Shown piece after piece: positions 27,919 through 38,481 of a stretch of DNA of 64,000 nucleotides. The DNA is from Bacteroidaceae bacterium (GTDB lineage: Bacteria; Bacteroidota; Bacteroidia; Bacteroidales; Bacteroidaceae), in contig JAFUVZ010000030.1 of NCBI GenBank assembly GCA_017471185.1, positions 1 to 64,000 of the forward strand. The letters are read 5' to 3'. The position numbers and the translations under genes are program-made. Numbering within the stretch: position 1 is the first letter of the stretch; the number at the start of each line of letters is the position of its first letter. The notes below the pieces were generated by a model. It did no database searches, had not been told where the DNA came from, and saw only the letters and a list, made by a program, of their open reading frames with translations.

Positions 27919-28920
27919 TTATTTAACGTAAGTCTGAGAAGTAATAAACTTCATAGAGTCTTCCATACGAGCGAACTGCTTGCCGCTGTCAATGTCCTCG
28001 ATCTCAGCAAACAGATACTTCTTGCCATTAGCATAGAACTGCTCGAAAATGTTCTTAAAGTTCATAGCGCCAGAAGCACCCAGGACTACGAAGTCCTTCA
28101 CGTGCAGCATCTCGATACGGTTAGCGCGGTTCTTCAACCAAACCACAGGATCCTGCTGGCCCATTACAGTCCAGTAGATATCCATCTCGAAGCATACGTT
28201 TGCAGGATCAGTGTTGTCCATCAGCAAATCCATAATCATAGGGCCATCAGCAGGAGTCAGTGGAGTCAAAACAGTAGGCAAGCGGAAACCATCTACACCC
28301 TTCACCATGCGGGCGAACTCCATATTGTGGTTGTGGAAACCGAACTTGATACCTGCAGCCTTGAATACCTCACCGCTCTTGTTAAGCATCTCTGCGAAGC
28401 CTTTCACGTCATCCTCATTCTTGAGGTAAGCCAGCATCGGGTGAATCACATATTCAATGCCCTGCTTAGCGTGATCCTCAGCCACCTTCTTGAATGACTC
28501 GGCAACCTTGTCAATCATAGAACGGTTGAACTGACCATCGCTACCGTCACGGCTCTCGCGACCAGCAACGCCTGAGAACAATGCAGGAGCGTTAACGTGT
28601 GAACTTGGGATAGCCAGACCAGCATCGTTAGCCATCTTCTTAAACTCGCTGAAGTCAACGCCACCCACCTTATTGGTGTTAACGTCATAACCAGCCAATT
28701 CCATGTACTTGAAGCCCATGTTCTTCAAACGTTTGAAGTTGTCTGCCAAGTTACCAGCATACAACTCATTGCCCAAGCTGTAAATTTGAATACCAAAGTT
28801 TTTGTCTGGGTTGTTAACCTCAGCAGCAGGAGCAGCTGCAGTCTCCTTAGAGTTGCAAGCAGCCAAAGCGCCCATTGATAACAGTGATGCGCTCTTCAGA
28901 AAATCTCTTCTATTAACCAT
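27919..28920 (-). CDS. Exported TIM-barrel sugar epimerase/isomerase-like lipoprotein (paralogue 2)
   Basis: This 333-residue paralogue has the same Tat signal NRRDFLKSAS and lipobox LAAC (Cys22) as paralogue 1. The frame is open upstream to 29058, but that would place about 46 low-complexity residues before the twin-arginine motif, so the ATG at 28920 is chosen. Motifs GFKYMELAGYD, IPSSHVN, FGFHNHNMEF, FEMDIYWTVMG and MLHVKDF are conserved; a Met-Asp-Ile replaces the Leu-Asp-Cys of the other two before the YWTVMG block. A possible -7 TAACTTTA lies at about 28949-28957. Confidence 0.85.
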   Translation of the reverse strand: MVNRRDFLKSASLLSMGALAACNSKETAAAPAAEVNNPDKNFGIQIYSLGNELYAGNLADNFKRLKNMGFKYMELAGYDVNTNKVGGVDFSEFKKMANDAGLAIPSSHVNAPALFSGVAGRESRDGSDGQFNRSMIDKVAESFKKVAEDHAKQGIEYVIHPMLAYLKNEDDVKGFAEMLNKSGEVFKAAGIKFGFHNHNMEFARMVKGVDGFRLPTVLTPLTPADGPMIMDLLMDNTDPANVCFEMDIYWTVMGQQDPVVWLKNRANRIEMLHVKDFVVLGASGAMNFKNIFEQFYANGKKYLFAEIEDIDSGKQFARMEDSMKFITSQTYVK

Positions 28921-29033
28921 AATATTATTTAATTTAGTGTATTTGGCTGTAAAGTTATGATTTTTAATTGAGATTTTTTCAATCTGTGTTAAGTTTTTTT
29001 TAATACGGCTGTTTTTTAGTTTAAAAGCAAGGC

Positions 29034-29069
29034 AAAAAAAAGACAGAGCCAGCTTCACAGCCAGCTCTG
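29034..29069 (-). terminator. Terminator of the third TIM-barrel gene (minus strand)
   Basis: CAGAGCTGGC/GCTGGCTCTG on the minus strand forms a 10-bp stem with two wobble pairs and a TGTGAA loop, followed by a run of eight T. Its sequence differs from the two downstream terminators. Confidence 0.85.
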
Positions 29070-29097
29070 CTATAGATTTAACCCATTATATTTTTTC

Positions 29098-30126
29098 TTA
29101 TTTCACGAAGCCTTTGCTCTGCAACCACTTCGCACTTGCCCATGCACGGTCAAGCTGTTTGCCACTATTGATATCCTCAATCTCAACGAACCAGTTACGG
29201 TGACCGTTTGCATAGAACGCATTGAAGATATTCTCAAAGTTCATGGCACCAGATGCACCGATAACCACGAAGTCCTTGATGTGCAGCAACTGGATACGAT
29301 CCTTATAGGTGTTGATCCAAGTGATAGGATCCTGCTGGCCCATAACGGTCCAGTAGCAGTCAAGTTCGAACATTACGTTGTTAGGATCAGTACCCTCGAT
29401 GAATACCTGCTCGATAGTCTTAGGAGCCGGTTCACCTGGACGAGCAAAACCACGCTGGTTATAAGGAATAGCTTCCTTGCCGCCAGCAACCACTTTGTTG
29501 AACTCGTTGCTGTGATTGTGATAACCGAACTTGATACCATTCTCTTTCAGCAAAGCACCAACCTTGTTGAACACCTCAGCTACCGCCTGAGCGTCTTCGA
29601 GGCTTGCGATAGGAGGCAGACTTGGCTGGACGATGTACTCAACACCAAACATCTTATGATCTGGAATAATCTTCTTCCAGAAGTCCAGGATCTTGGTCTC
29701 TGTTGATTTGTCATACTTAGCGCCACGATCCAGGTTGTTAGGAGTCATGTGTGAGCTGACAATCTTAATGCCTGCGTCATCAGCCATCTTCTTGAAGTCA
29801 GCTGCAGAGGTAGCCTTACCGCCACCGCCCCAGCCAGCGAACTGACCATGACCAGCCTTGTCGTCATAGCTATAGAAAGCCAACTCAGTCTGGCAATAGC
29901 CGTAGCTTGCCATCTTCTTCAATGCAGTTGCAGGATCATTCAGCAACTCACCACCCAGAGAATAAGCCTGGAAGCCCAGATTGGTCCCAGCCTTAGGAGC
30001 CTGTGCTGTAGCGGCAGTAACGCCGTCAACACCCTTCACGCCATTAGCTGCGCCCAGCTTGGTAGCAGCAAATGCGCCCAGCGTCATCAATGATGCGCTC
30101 TTGAGAAAGTCTCTTCTGTTTGCCAT
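29098..30126 (-). CDS. Exported TIM-barrel sugar epimerase/isomerase-like protein (paralogue 3)
   Basis: The third tandem copy (342 residues from the ATG at 30126; an ATG at 30132 would add two residues) has the Tat motif NRRDFLKSAS but no lipobox, so it is probably periplasmic and soluble after cleavage in the AATKLGAANG region. The family motifs are kept: IVSSHMTPNN, FGYHNHSNEF, FELDCYWTVMG, LLHIKDF. It carries an insertion (KVVAGGKEAIPYNQRGF) that paralogue 1 lacks. A perfect promoter is upstream, facing away from rnhB. Confidence 0.85.
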   Translation of the reverse strand: MANRRDFLKSASLMTLGAFAATKLGAANGVKGVDGVTAATAQAPKAGTNLGFQAYSLGGELLNDPATALKKMASYGYCQTELAFYSYDDKAGHGQFAGWGGGGKATSAADFKKMADDAGIKIVSSHMTPNNLDRGAKYDKSTETKILDFWKKIIPDHKMFGVEYIVQPSLPPIASLEDAQAVAEVFNKVGALLKENGIKFGYHNHSNEFNKVVAGGKEAIPYNQRGFARPGEPAPKTIEQVFIEGTDPNNVMFELDCYWTVMGQQDPITWINTYKDRIQLLHIKDFVVIGASGAMNFENIFNAFYANGHRNWFVEIEDINSGKQLDRAWASAKWLQSKGFVK

Positions 30127-30167
30127 AATCAATAAAAAAAATCTTTTAAAAAAATAATTATTTGGGT

Positions 30168-30199
30168 CAAAGGTACGGTTTATTATTGAGAATTCAAAA
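30168..30199 (-). promoter_or_regulatory. Promoter of TIM-barrel paralogue 3
   Basis: TTTTG (minus strand, 30195-30199) and TACCTTTG (30168-30175) are separated by 19 bases, a full consensus match. Confidence 0.8.
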
Positions 30200-30230
30200 C
30201 GAATATGCAGAAAAACTTATCAACACACAC

Positions 30231-30261
30231 TTGATTATTTCAATGATATTCCATAATTTTG
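30231..30261 (+). promoter_or_regulatory. Promoter of rnhB
   Basis: TTG (30231-30233) and TAATTTTG (30254-30261) are 20 bases apart. The predicted start of transcription lies near 30268, so translation must begin at the ATG at 30282 and not further upstream. Confidence 0.7.
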
Positions 30262-30281
30262 GGCAAAAAATATCGTATTGT

Positions 30282-30881
30282 ATGTTATTACCCTTTTTTA
30301 AGGAAACTGTTGAAGCCGGTTGTGATGAAGCCGGAAGAGGATGTCTGGCAGGCTCTGTTTATGCGGCAGCCGTGATACTTCCACTTAATTACCAGAATAC
30401 TTTGTTGAATGATTCCAAACAGCTTACTGAGCGTCAGCGTTATGAGTTGCGTCCTATCATTGAACGTGACGCGATGGCGTGGGCTGTGGGAATCGTAACG
30501 CCTGAAGAGATAGACAAAATCAATATACTCAACGGATCCATTTTGGCTATGCATCGTGCTATAAAGCAATTGAAGCTACAGCCTCAGCATATCATCGTTG
30601 ACGGCAACCGCTTCAAGCCCTACGCTGATATTCCATACACCACTATCGTGAAAGGTGACGGCAAGTATCTGAGCATCGCAGCCGCATCCGTTTTAGCCAA
30701 GACTTATCGTGATGACTACATGAATGCCCTTGACGCTGAATATCCTGGCTACGGATGGAAACGTAACAAAGGGTATCCTACGAAAGAGCATCGAGAGGCC
30801 ATCAAGCAACTGGGTACAACGCCCTACCATCGCATGAGCTACAACCTCTTAGGAGACGGCCAGCTTTCACTTGATTTCTAA
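30282..30881 (+). CDS. rnhB: Ribonuclease HII
   Basis: RNase HII cleaves RNA in RNA-DNA hybrids, including single ribonucleotides in DNA. The catalytic start [13 protein letters not shown] is followed by [14 protein letters not shown] and [30 protein letters not shown], with the expected acidic residues. The frame runs back to 30162, but the promoter and the family start both support the ATG at 30282, giving the usual ~199 residues. It ends in the common ...[14 protein letters not shown] tail. Confidence 0.95.
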   Translation: MLLPFFKETVEAGCDEAGRGCLAGSVYAAAVILPLNYQNTLLNDSKQLTERQRYELRPIIERDAMAWAVGIVTPEEIDKINILNGSILAMHRAIKQLKLQPQHIIVDGNRFKPYADIPYTTIVKGDGKYLSIAAASVLAKTYRDDYMNALDAEYPGYGWKRNKGYPTKEHREAIKQLGTTPYHRMSYNLLGDGQLSLDF

Positions 30882-30922
30882 AAAAAGAAGAGTTAATTTC
30901 ACATTAATTGGATAAAAAGATA

Positions 30923-30930
30923 TACCTTTG
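30923..30930 (+). promoter_or_regulatory. -7 promoter element of the esterase operon
   Basis: TACCTTTG lies 30 bases before the first esterase start. No clear -33 TTG at the right spacing. Confidence 0.6.
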
Positions 30931-30959
30931 CATTAAACATTAACGAAAAAACAATAATT

Positions 30960-32078
30960 ATGAAGGTTCTCAAGATTCTGATGATGGCTGTAGCTGTTGC
31001 GACAGCTCTGCCTGCAACGGCTCAGTTCCGCCGTACCCCAACCCCTAATGACACTTTACAATCTGTCAGGATTTCCCCTAAGGGAGATGTTACTTTCAGC
31101 ATTTATGCTCCCAATGCCAAAGATGTGCAGATTAACGCAGAATGCACTCCTTGGGGCCAGCAAGTGAAAGTAGTGAAAAACGATGTAGGTGTATGGTCAG
31201 CTACCATACCCGGTGTGAAGGATGGCGTGTATCGTTACAACTTTGTGGTGGATGGCGTTACCGTTCAGGATTCTAAAGACAGTGGCGTAGCTAACGCAAG
31301 AGCACTGGCAGTGGTTGCCACTGACAAAGACGCTTTTTTTGCCAACAAGGACGTACCTCATGGTGCAGTGGCTCAACGCTGGTACTATTCTAAGCCCCTG
31401 AAGGAAATGCGTCGTATGCACGTCTGGACTCCGGCTGGCTATGAGAAGAGTGCCGACAAACTGCCCGTGCTCTATCTGGTACATGGTGGTGGCGATAATG
31501 ACACTTCTTGGCCAGGCGTTGGCCATGCAGGCTTTATCCTCGATAATCTGTTGGCAGAGGGTAAGATGGTACCAATGATTGTGGTCATGCCCAATGGCAG
31601 CATCGATATGCCCGATGGCAACATTCAAGGTGAAGTCCCAGTTTTTGCAGAGGATATGATTCAAAGCATCATTCCTTATATTGAGAACAATTACCGTGTG
31701 CTGACGGACAAGGATCACCGTGCAATGGCTGGCTTGTCAATGGGTGGCATGGAAACTATGGAAACAGCACTCTACCATCCTGAAATGTTCAGCTACGTAT
31801 GGGTACTGAGCTCTTCTTTCGCTCCCGGCGACAAGAACAAGTATGAGGCTGAACGCATCCATCTGAAAAACGATGCTGCCAAAATCAATGCCAACATCAA
31901 GCAGCTTGTATTCACCCAGGGTGGCCCTGAGGACATCGCTTACAACAATTGCAAGGAAACCCTCAAGCTGTTTGACGAGGCTGGCATCAAGTACGAGTTC
32001 AGCGAAATGCCTGGGGGCCACAGCTGGCACGTTTGGCGCCATAACCTGCGCGACTTGGCGCCAAGAATTTTCAAGTAA
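30960..32078 (+). CDS. Secreted CE1-type esterase with N-terminal E-set domain
   Basis: The 372-residue protein has a Sec signal peptide (about residues 1-21, ending ATALPATAQ), an E-set/CBM48-like beta-sandwich (GDVTFSIYAPNAKDVQI...YNFVVDG), and an alpha/beta-hydrolase domain of the feruloyl/acetyl-xylan esterase (CE1, esterase D) type. The nucleophile is Ser260 in GLSMGG, with the oxyanion region VLYLVHGGGD and the catalytic His in PGGHSWHVW. Such enzymes remove feruloyl or acetyl groups from plant xylan. A second homologue follows after 24 bp; the pair shares an operon with a carboxylesterase. Confidence 0.88.
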   Translation: MKVLKILMMAVAVATALPATAQFRRTPTPNDTLQSVRISPKGDVTFSIYAPNAKDVQINAECTPWGQQVKVVKNDVGVWSATIPGVKDGVYRYNFVVDGVTVQDSKDSGVANARALAVVATDKDAFFANKDVPHGAVAQRWYYSKPLKEMRRMHVWTPAGYEKSADKLPVLYLVHGGGDNDTSWPGVGHAGFILDNLLAEGKMVPMIVVMPNGSIDMPDGNIQGEVPVFAEDMIQSIIPYIENNYRVLTDKDHRAMAGLSMGGMETMETALYHPEMFSYVWVLSSSFAPGDKNKYEAERIHLKNDAAKINANIKQLVFTQGGPEDIAYNNCKETLKLFDEAGIKYEFSEMPGGHSWHVWRHNLRDLAPRIFK

Positions 32079-32093
32079 TCAATCATTTAATAA

Positions 32094-33289
<1,196 letters not shown>

Positions 33290-33290
<1 letters not shown>

Positions 33291-34660
33291 TGAACATGAA
33301 AATTCATCTATTATCAATAGCACTGCTGGCTTTGGCTTCTTGCTCAAGCCAGCAGTCTGCCAATAATCCGGTACTCACAATTGAGGGTGGACAGATTCAG
33401 GGTGTGGTTTCCAATGACCCTGATGTATTAGTATATAAAGGTGTACCTTATGCTGCGGCTCCTGTGGGTGACCTTCGTTGGCGAGCTCCACAGCCTGTCA
33501 AGGCATGGGAGGGCGTAAAGGTGGCTGACACCTGGGGCGCTGCTGCCATGCAGAACAGTGGCAAGGCTACAGGCGATTTCTACTGGAAAGAGTTTTATGC
33601 TGCTGGCGACCCTCAGTTCAGTGAGGACTGCCTCTTCCTGAATATCTGGACCCCTGCCGAAGCAGCCGCCCATGCCGAGAAGAAACTGCCAGTTGCTATG
33701 TGGATACATGGTGGCGCATACGACCATGGTTATGGTTATGAGATGACGATGGACGGTGATGCCTGGGCTAAGCGTGGTGTGATTCTGGTTACCATTAACT
33801 ATCGCGTGGGTATTTTCGGATTCCTGGCTCATCCCGAACTCACTGCCGAAGATGAAAAGCATGTCTCTGGCAACTACGGTACTCTCGATCAGATTGCTGC
33901 CGTTCAATGGATTAAGAACAACATTGCCCAGTTTGGCGGCGATCCTGACAACATTACCGTCTTAGGACAAAGTGCAGGTGCTGCCAGTGTCAAAAACCTG
34001 GTGCTTTCTCCTCTGTCAAAGAAACTCATCAGCCACGCCATTATCCAAAGCGGAGGCGGCATTGACGAACAAGTATTGCCAGAGCAGACTCCACAGGAGT
34101 TTGAGGAACAGTGCAAGTCACTGATGGATGAGCACGGACTGACAGATCTCATCAAAATGCGTGCAGCCAGTGCAGAAGAGCTACTCGCCATCTTCAATGC
34201 CAATGACGGCAAATTAGGCAGGGTTCGTTTCCGTCCTCACTACGATGGTGTAGGCGTACCCGTAGGCTTTACGGCTGCTACCTTCGACAACACCATTGCT
34301 GACATTCCATATATGATAGGCTATTGTGCCAACGACAACGGCAGTATGGGTCCTGCTATCCAGCGTTTCGGAACATTCCGTAAGAAAACCAGCAAACAGC
34401 CGGTATATACTTATCTGTTTGCCCGCCCACTGCCTGGTGATGACGCTGGTTCCTTCCATTCTTCCGAACTTTGGTTCATGTTCCACACACTCGACCGTGC
34501 ATGGCGTCCTTTCACTGAGGCAGATTATCAGTTAGCAGACGAGATGACAGATGCCTGGACGAATTTCGCCAAGACAGGCAATCCCAACAACCCAGGCTCA
34601 GAAGACTGGAAGCCTTACGATCCGGAAAGCGACTTTACTTTTGTGTTTGATATAAAATAA
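33290..34660 (+). CDS. Type-B carboxylesterase lipoprotein
   Basis: This 456-residue member of the carboxylesterase/para-nitrobenzyl esterase family has a lipoprotein signal with lipobox LASC, the GVPYAAAPVGDLRWRAPQP start, EDCLFLNIWTP, WIHGGAYDHGYG oxyanion region and nucleophile Ser228 in GQSAGAAS; the C-terminal histidine is probably in SFHSSELWFMF. It is shorter than typical (~500-540), with a compressed region before the C-terminal part. Its start overlaps the previous stop, so it is coupled to the CE1 esterases and may help deacylate the same polymer. Confidence 0.88.
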
Positions 34661-34686
34661 CTCAAACCTTTTAGATTAACATAGAG

Positions 34687-34725
34687 GACGGTTCTTAATA
34701 AAAGTCAAGAGCCGTCTTCTTTTTT
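34687..34725 (+). terminator. Rho-independent terminator after the esterase operon
   Basis: GACGGTTCTT/AAGAGCCGTC is a 10-bp stem with one G-U pair and a 10-base loop, followed by TTCTTTTTT. Confidence 0.88.
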
Positions 34726-34790
34726 GGACTTCCGCTCTGTAATAAAAGCCTGCCTTTTTCTTCACCTTTTATCAAAAAGTATCAGCAAAC

Positions 34791-34821
34791 TTGGCTGTTA
34801 ATCGAAAAACAATTATCTTTG
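34791..34821 (+). promoter_or_regulatory. Promoter of asd
   Basis: TTG (34791-34793) and TATCTTTG (34814-34821) are separated by 20 bases. The start codon follows 31 bases later. Confidence 0.8.
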
Positions 34822-34852
34822 TCCTTTGAACATATTAAATTAAGAGAGAATT

Positions 34853-35860
34853 ATGAAAGTAGCGATTGTTGGAGCAAGTGGTGCCGTAGGACAAGAGTTC
34901 CTGCGCGTGCTCGATGAGAGAAATTTTCCGATAGACGAACTGCTGTTGTTTGGCTCACCTCGTAGCGCAGGCAGCACATATACATTCCGTGACAAGGAGA
35001 TAAAGGTGAAGCTGTTGCAGCATAATGATGATTTCAAGGGTGTGGATATCGCCTTCGCATCAGCTGGAGCTGGCACTTCTAAGGAATATGCGGAAACCAT
35101 CACCAAATATGGTGCCGTGATGATAGACAACTCCAGTGCGTTCCGCATGGACGCTGACGTACCACTGGTAGTGCCCGAGGTGAATGCCCCAGACGCAAAG
35201 GTGCGTCCACGCGGCATCATCGCCAACCCAAACTGTACAACGATTCAGATGGTGGTGGCCTTGAAGCCTATCGAGGAGCTTTCTCACATCAAGAGTGTAC
35301 ATGTATCTACTTACCAGGCAGCCAGTGGTGCTGGTGCTGCTGCCATGAAGGAACTTTATGAGCAATATCGTCAGGTGCTGGCAGGCGAGCCAGTTACTGT
35401 TGAGCGTTTCCAGTATCAGCTGGCGTTCAATCTGATTCCTCAGGTAGATGTGTTCACTGAGAACGATTATACCAAGGAGGAGATGAAGATGTTTAATGAG
35501 ACTCGCAAGATCATGCATTCTGACGTGCGCGTCAGCGCTACTTGTGTGCGTGTGCCTTCCCTGCGTTCTCACTCTGAAGCTATCTGGGTAGAGACTGAAA
35601 GGCCGGTTTCTGTGGAAGAGGCAAAGGCTGCCTTCGCAAAGGCTGAGGGACTGGTTATAGAGGACAATCCGGCTGAGAAGAAATATCCTATGCCGCTGTT
35701 CCTGGCAGGCAAAGACCCTGTTTATATTGGCCGTATCCGTAAGGACCTGGCTAATGACAATGGCTTGACTTTCTGGATTGTGGGCGACCAGATCAAGAAA
35801 GGTGCTGCCCTCAATGCCGTACAGATAGCAGAATACTTAATCAAGGAGAACGCACTTTAA
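34853..35860 (+). CDS. asd: Aspartate-semialdehyde dehydrogenase
   Basis: Asd reduces aspartyl phosphate to aspartate semialdehyde with NADPH, the branch point to lysine/diaminopimelate, threonine and methionine. The N-terminal Rossmann motif [12 protein letters not shown], the catalytic Cys128 in [10 protein letters not shown], and the late motif [16 protein letters not shown] with the active-site His are present. The length (335) is normal. It links the MurE substrate diaminopimelate and the threonine operon found elsewhere in the window, but it is transcribed alone with its own promoter and terminator. Confidence 0.96.
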   Translation: MKVAIVGASGAVGQEFLRVLDERNFPIDELLLFGSPRSAGSTYTFRDKEIKVKLLQHNDDFKGVDIAFASAGAGTSKEYAETITKYGAVMIDNSSAFRMDADVPLVVPEVNAPDAKVRPRGIIANPNCTTIQMVVALKPIEELSHIKSVHVSTYQAASGAGAAAMKELYEQYRQVLAGEPVTVERFQYQLAFNLIPQVDVFTENDYTKEEMKMFNETRKIMHSDVRVSATCVRVPSLRSHSEAIWVETERPVSVEEAKAAFAKAEGLVIEDNPAEKKYPMPLFLAGKDPVYIGRIRKDLANDNGLTFWIVGDQIKKGAALNAVQIAEYLIKENAL

Positions 35861-35874
35861 TAAATAATGTATAA

Positions 35875-35912
35875 GCGGGTAATACCTGAAAAAGGCATTA
35901 TCCGCCTTTTTG
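35875..35912 (+). terminator. Rho-independent terminator after asd
   Basis: GCGGGTAAT/ATTATCCGC forms a 9-bp stem with one wobble pair, followed by CTTTTTG. Confidence 0.82.
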
Positions 35913-35940
35913 TAAATATAAACCTTAAATCTAAATAATT

Positions 35941-37356
35941 ATGGCATCAAGAAGAGATTTTCTTAAAACGGCTTCATTGTTTTCAGCAGGACTGGCCTTC
36001 AACGGTATGGATATCCTGGCGAGAAACAACCATGTACAACAAACGAAATTCGAAAAAGTAAAGATAGCATACGTGGGTATCGGAAACCGAGGAGAACAAG
36101 ACATCGATGAGTTTGCCAAGACTGGTATGGTGGAAGTGGTAGCTTTGTGCGATGTGGACATGGGCAACAAGCAGACAGAAAAGGTGATGAACATGTACCC
36201 GAACGCTAAGCGTTTCAAAGACTTCCGAGAAATGTTCGAGAAGGCAGGCAATGAGTTTGAAGCAGTGTGCATCGCCACACCCGACCACTCACATTTCCCT
36301 ATCGCCATGCTGGCTATGAAGGAAGGCAAGCATGTGTATGTGGAGAAACCGATGAGCCGTACTTTCATAGAAGCTGAACTGATGATGCAGATGGCAAAGA
36401 AGAACCCTCAATTGGTGACTCAAGTAGGTAACCAAGGACACTCGGAGGCCAACTACTTCCAATTCAAGGCTTGGCAGGATGCCGGCATCATCAAGGATGT
36501 GACGGCTGTGGTGGGACACATGAACAATGTACGCCGTTGGCATACTTGGGACAGCAACATCAGCCGCCTGCCAGAGGCCGATCCGATGCCTAAGACAATG
36601 GATTGGGACACCTGGCTCTGCGCTGTGCCATATCATGACTATAATGAAAAATACCATCAGGGAAACTGGCGTTGCTGGTATGATTTCGGTATGGGTGCCT
36701 TGGGCGACTGGGGTGCGCATATCCTCGATACCGTGCATGAGTTCCTGCACTTAGGCTTGCCTTATCAAATCAAGCTGGTTTATTCAAAAGGGCATAACGA
36801 TTATTTCTATCCTTATTCCTCTACGATCCTCTTCCGTTTCGCTGCACGTGAGAACATGCCTCCGGTGGACGTGACCTGGTATGACGGACTTGACAACCTG
36901 CCTCCATTGCCAGAAGGCTATGGCAGGTCTGAGCTTGCCGCTAACATTCCTCCATCCAGCCAAGGCGAGATTAAGGACAGCGATCTGAACCCAGGCAAGA
37001 TTATCTACACCAAAGACTTGATATTTAAGGGAGGAAGCCATGGAAGTACCCTCTCCATCATTCCAGAGAAACGTGCCAAGGAGATGGAAGGCTTGTTGCC
37101 ACAGGTACCTGAAAGTCCGTCTAACCACTACGTGAACTTCCTGCGTGCCATCAGGGGCGAAGAGAAGACTCGCTCACCTTTCGAAATCAACGGTGTGCTG
37201 AGCCAGGTATTCTGCTTAGGTGTAATTGCACAGCGACTCAATGCCGACCTGTATTTCGATACCCGCCTGAAGCAGTTCACTAACAACCAGTTCGCTAACG
37301 CTATGCTGGCAGGCTCATTGCCTCGCAAGGGATGGGAAAAATTCTATGACTTATAA
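35941..37356 (+). CDS. Tat-exported Gfo/Idh/MocA family oxidoreductase
   Basis: The 471-residue protein has a Tat signal ([10 protein letters not shown]), then a Rossmann domain ([17 protein letters not shown]), the family lysine motif EKPMSR (Lys136) and a C-terminal alpha/beta domain with [17 protein letters not shown]. Members are NAD(P)-dependent sugar dehydrogenases; Tat-exported ones keep a bound cofactor in the periplasm. In gut Bacteroides, relatives next to DUF1080 proteins oxidise C3 of glycosides so the bond can be eliminated. The 11-bp spacing to the DUF1080 gene supports that pairing. The substrate is not predictable. Confidence 0.87.
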   Translation: MASRRDFLKTASLFSAGLAFNGMDILARNNHVQQTKFEKVKIAYVGIGNRGEQDIDEFAKTGMVEVVALCDVDMGNKQTEKVMNMYPNAKRFKDFREMFEKAGNEFEAVCIATPDHSHFPIAMLAMKEGKHVYVEKPMSRTFIEAELMMQMAKKNPQLVTQVGNQGHSEANYFQFKAWQDAGIIKDVTAVVGHMNNVRRWHTWDSNISRLPEADPMPKTMDWDTWLCAVPYHDYNEKYHQGNWRCWYDFGMGALGDWGAHILDTVHEFLHLGLPYQIKLVYSKGHNDYFYPYSSTILFRFAARENMPPVDVTWYDGLDNLPPLPEGYGRSELAANIPPSSQGEIKDSDLNPGKIIYTKDLIFKGGSHGSTLSIIPEKRAKEMEGLLPQVPESPSNHYVNFLRAIRGEEKTRSPFEINGVLSQVFCLGVIAQRLNADLYFDTRLKQFTNNQFANAMLAGSLPRKGWEKFYDL

Positions 37357-37367
37357 ATGAAGCGATT

Positions 37368-38111
37368 ATGAAGAAGATTATATTATTGGCATTTGCCTTG
37401 TTAGGAGGTATGGCTTTGCAGGCACAGGTTCGTGCGGAAGCTAATGACAACCAGTTGACGAAAGAGGAAGTACGCGACGGATGGAAGCTGCTCTTCGATG
37501 GCAAGACCACCCAAGGATGGCGTAGCGCGAAGGCTGAGACATTCCCTAAAGGGGGATGGGAAGTGAGCAACGGTATCTTGCGTGTGCTTCCCGGTAACGG
37601 GCAGGAGTCTGCCAACGGTGGCGATATCGTGACTACCCGCACTTTCAAGAACTTCATCCTCAAGGTGGATTTCAAGATTACCCCGGGAGCCAACAGCGGC
37701 ATCAAGTATTTCGTGAATACAGACTTGAACAAAGGTCCTGGTTCTGCCATCGGTTGCGAGTTCCAGATTCTGGATGACGATTTGCATCCTGATGCCAAAT
37801 TGGGCGTAAAAGGCAACCGCAAATTGGGCGCTTTGTATGACTTGATACCTGTTTCTGACGACAAGCCTTTCAATAAGGACGAGTTCAATACGGCAGTTGT
37901 TATCGTGCAGGGCAACCATGTAGAGCATTGGCTCAATGGCACCAAGTTGTTAGAATACGAGCGTAACAACCAGATGTGGAATGCATTGGTGGCATACAGC
38001 AAGTATAAGGACTGGCCTAACTTCGGCAATTTCACCGAGGCCCCTATCCTCTTACAGGACCACGGTCACGAGGTATTCTACAAGAACATAAAGATCAAAG
38101 AGCTGCCATAA
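37368..38111 (+). CDS. DUF1080 secreted protein (putative 3-keto-glycoside hydrolase/lyase)
   Basis: The 247-residue protein has a Sec signal peptide (about residues 1-21) and one DUF1080 domain, a concanavalin-like beta-sandwich: [83 protein letters not shown] and the terminal [21 protein letters not shown]. These are hallmark motifs. DUF1080 members cleave 3-keto-glucosides and 3-keto-disaccharides. The gene is the last of its operon and is followed by a strong hairpin. Confidence 0.9.
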   Translation: MKKIILLAFALLGGMALQAQVRAEANDNQLTKEEVRDGWKLLFDGKTTQGWRSAKAETFPKGGWEVSNGILRVLPGNGQESANGGDIVTTRTFKNFILKVDFKITPGANSGIKYFVNTDLNKGPGSAIGCEFQILDDDLHPDAKLGVKGNRKLGALYDLIPVSDDKPFNKDEFNTAVVIVQGNHVEHWLNGTKLLEYERNNQMWNALVAYSKYKDWPNFGNFTEAPILLQDHGHEVFYKNIKIKELP

Positions 38112-38213
38112 GGAGCTAATATCCTTTGACTTCTATTTCGGGCGGAAACAACGTCATCAAAGGTAGGCAGTGATATGAACTAATTGCTTTGACCCATATT
38201 TGACCCGTTCAAC

Positions 38214-38246
38214 AAAAAAGCACTTACGATTCTATTCGTAAGTGCT
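38214..38246. terminator. Bidirectional terminator between the DUF1080 gene and tRNA-Met
   Basis: AGCACTTACGA (38219-38229) and TCGTAAGTGCT (38236-38246) form a perfect 11-bp stem with a 6-base loop. On the minus strand it is followed by six T, so it should end tRNA-Met transcripts efficiently; on the plus strand the tail is weaker. Confidence 0.85.
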
Positions 38247-38256
38247 TCATCTTTAG

Positions 38257-38330
38257 TAGCGGGAGCCGGGATTGAACCGGCGACCTCATGATTATGAATC
38301 ATGCGCTCTAACCAGCTGAGCTATCCCGCC
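38257..38330 (-). tRNA. tRNA-Met (anticodon CAU)
   Basis: The minus strand folds as a cloverleaf with acceptor GGCGGGA/TCCCGCT, D-arm GCTCAGCTGGTTAGAGC, anticodon stem CATGA/TCATG with loop TTCATAA (anticodon CAT), and T-arm with GGTTCAATCC. Discriminator A; no encoded CCA. The T-loop and acceptor are not of initiator type, so it is elongator Met, or less likely the Ile tRNA whose CAU is modified to lysidine. Confidence 0.88.
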
Positions 38331-38361
38331 ATCAGCCAGACTTGAGGTCTGATTGCGGGTG

Positions 38362-38393
38362 CAAAGATATAGCTTTTCTTGAAAGCGACAAAA
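38362..38393 (-). promoter_or_regulatory. Promoter of tRNA-Met
   Basis: On the minus strand TTTTG (38389-38393) and TATCTTTG (38362-38369) are 19 bases apart, a full consensus match. Confidence 0.82.
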
Positions 38394-38444
38394 CTTTCTC
38401 GTCATTTTTTGAATAAAAAATTCATCTGCTACCTTTTTTTGTAC

Positions 38445-38452
38445 TACCTTTG
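38445..38452 (+). promoter_or_regulatory. -7 promoter element of the LptF/G gene
   Basis: TACCTTTG lies 29 bases upstream of the ATG at 38482. The divergent tRNA-Met promoter is 50 bases away. Confidence 0.6.
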
Positions 38453-38481
38453 TGGTCTGACAACGGATTACAGCATATTTT

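Noticed and set aside
26798..28497. Plus-strand frames opposite the TIM-barrel genes (242 and 210 codons)
   Set aside because: They are shadows; their mutual similarity simply reflects the similarity of the paralogous genes on the minus strand.
38180..38256. Possible integrase attachment site next to tRNA-Met (TTTGACCCATATTTGACCCG)
   Set aside because: No integrase gene, second copy of the tRNA end or element boundary is visible in the window.
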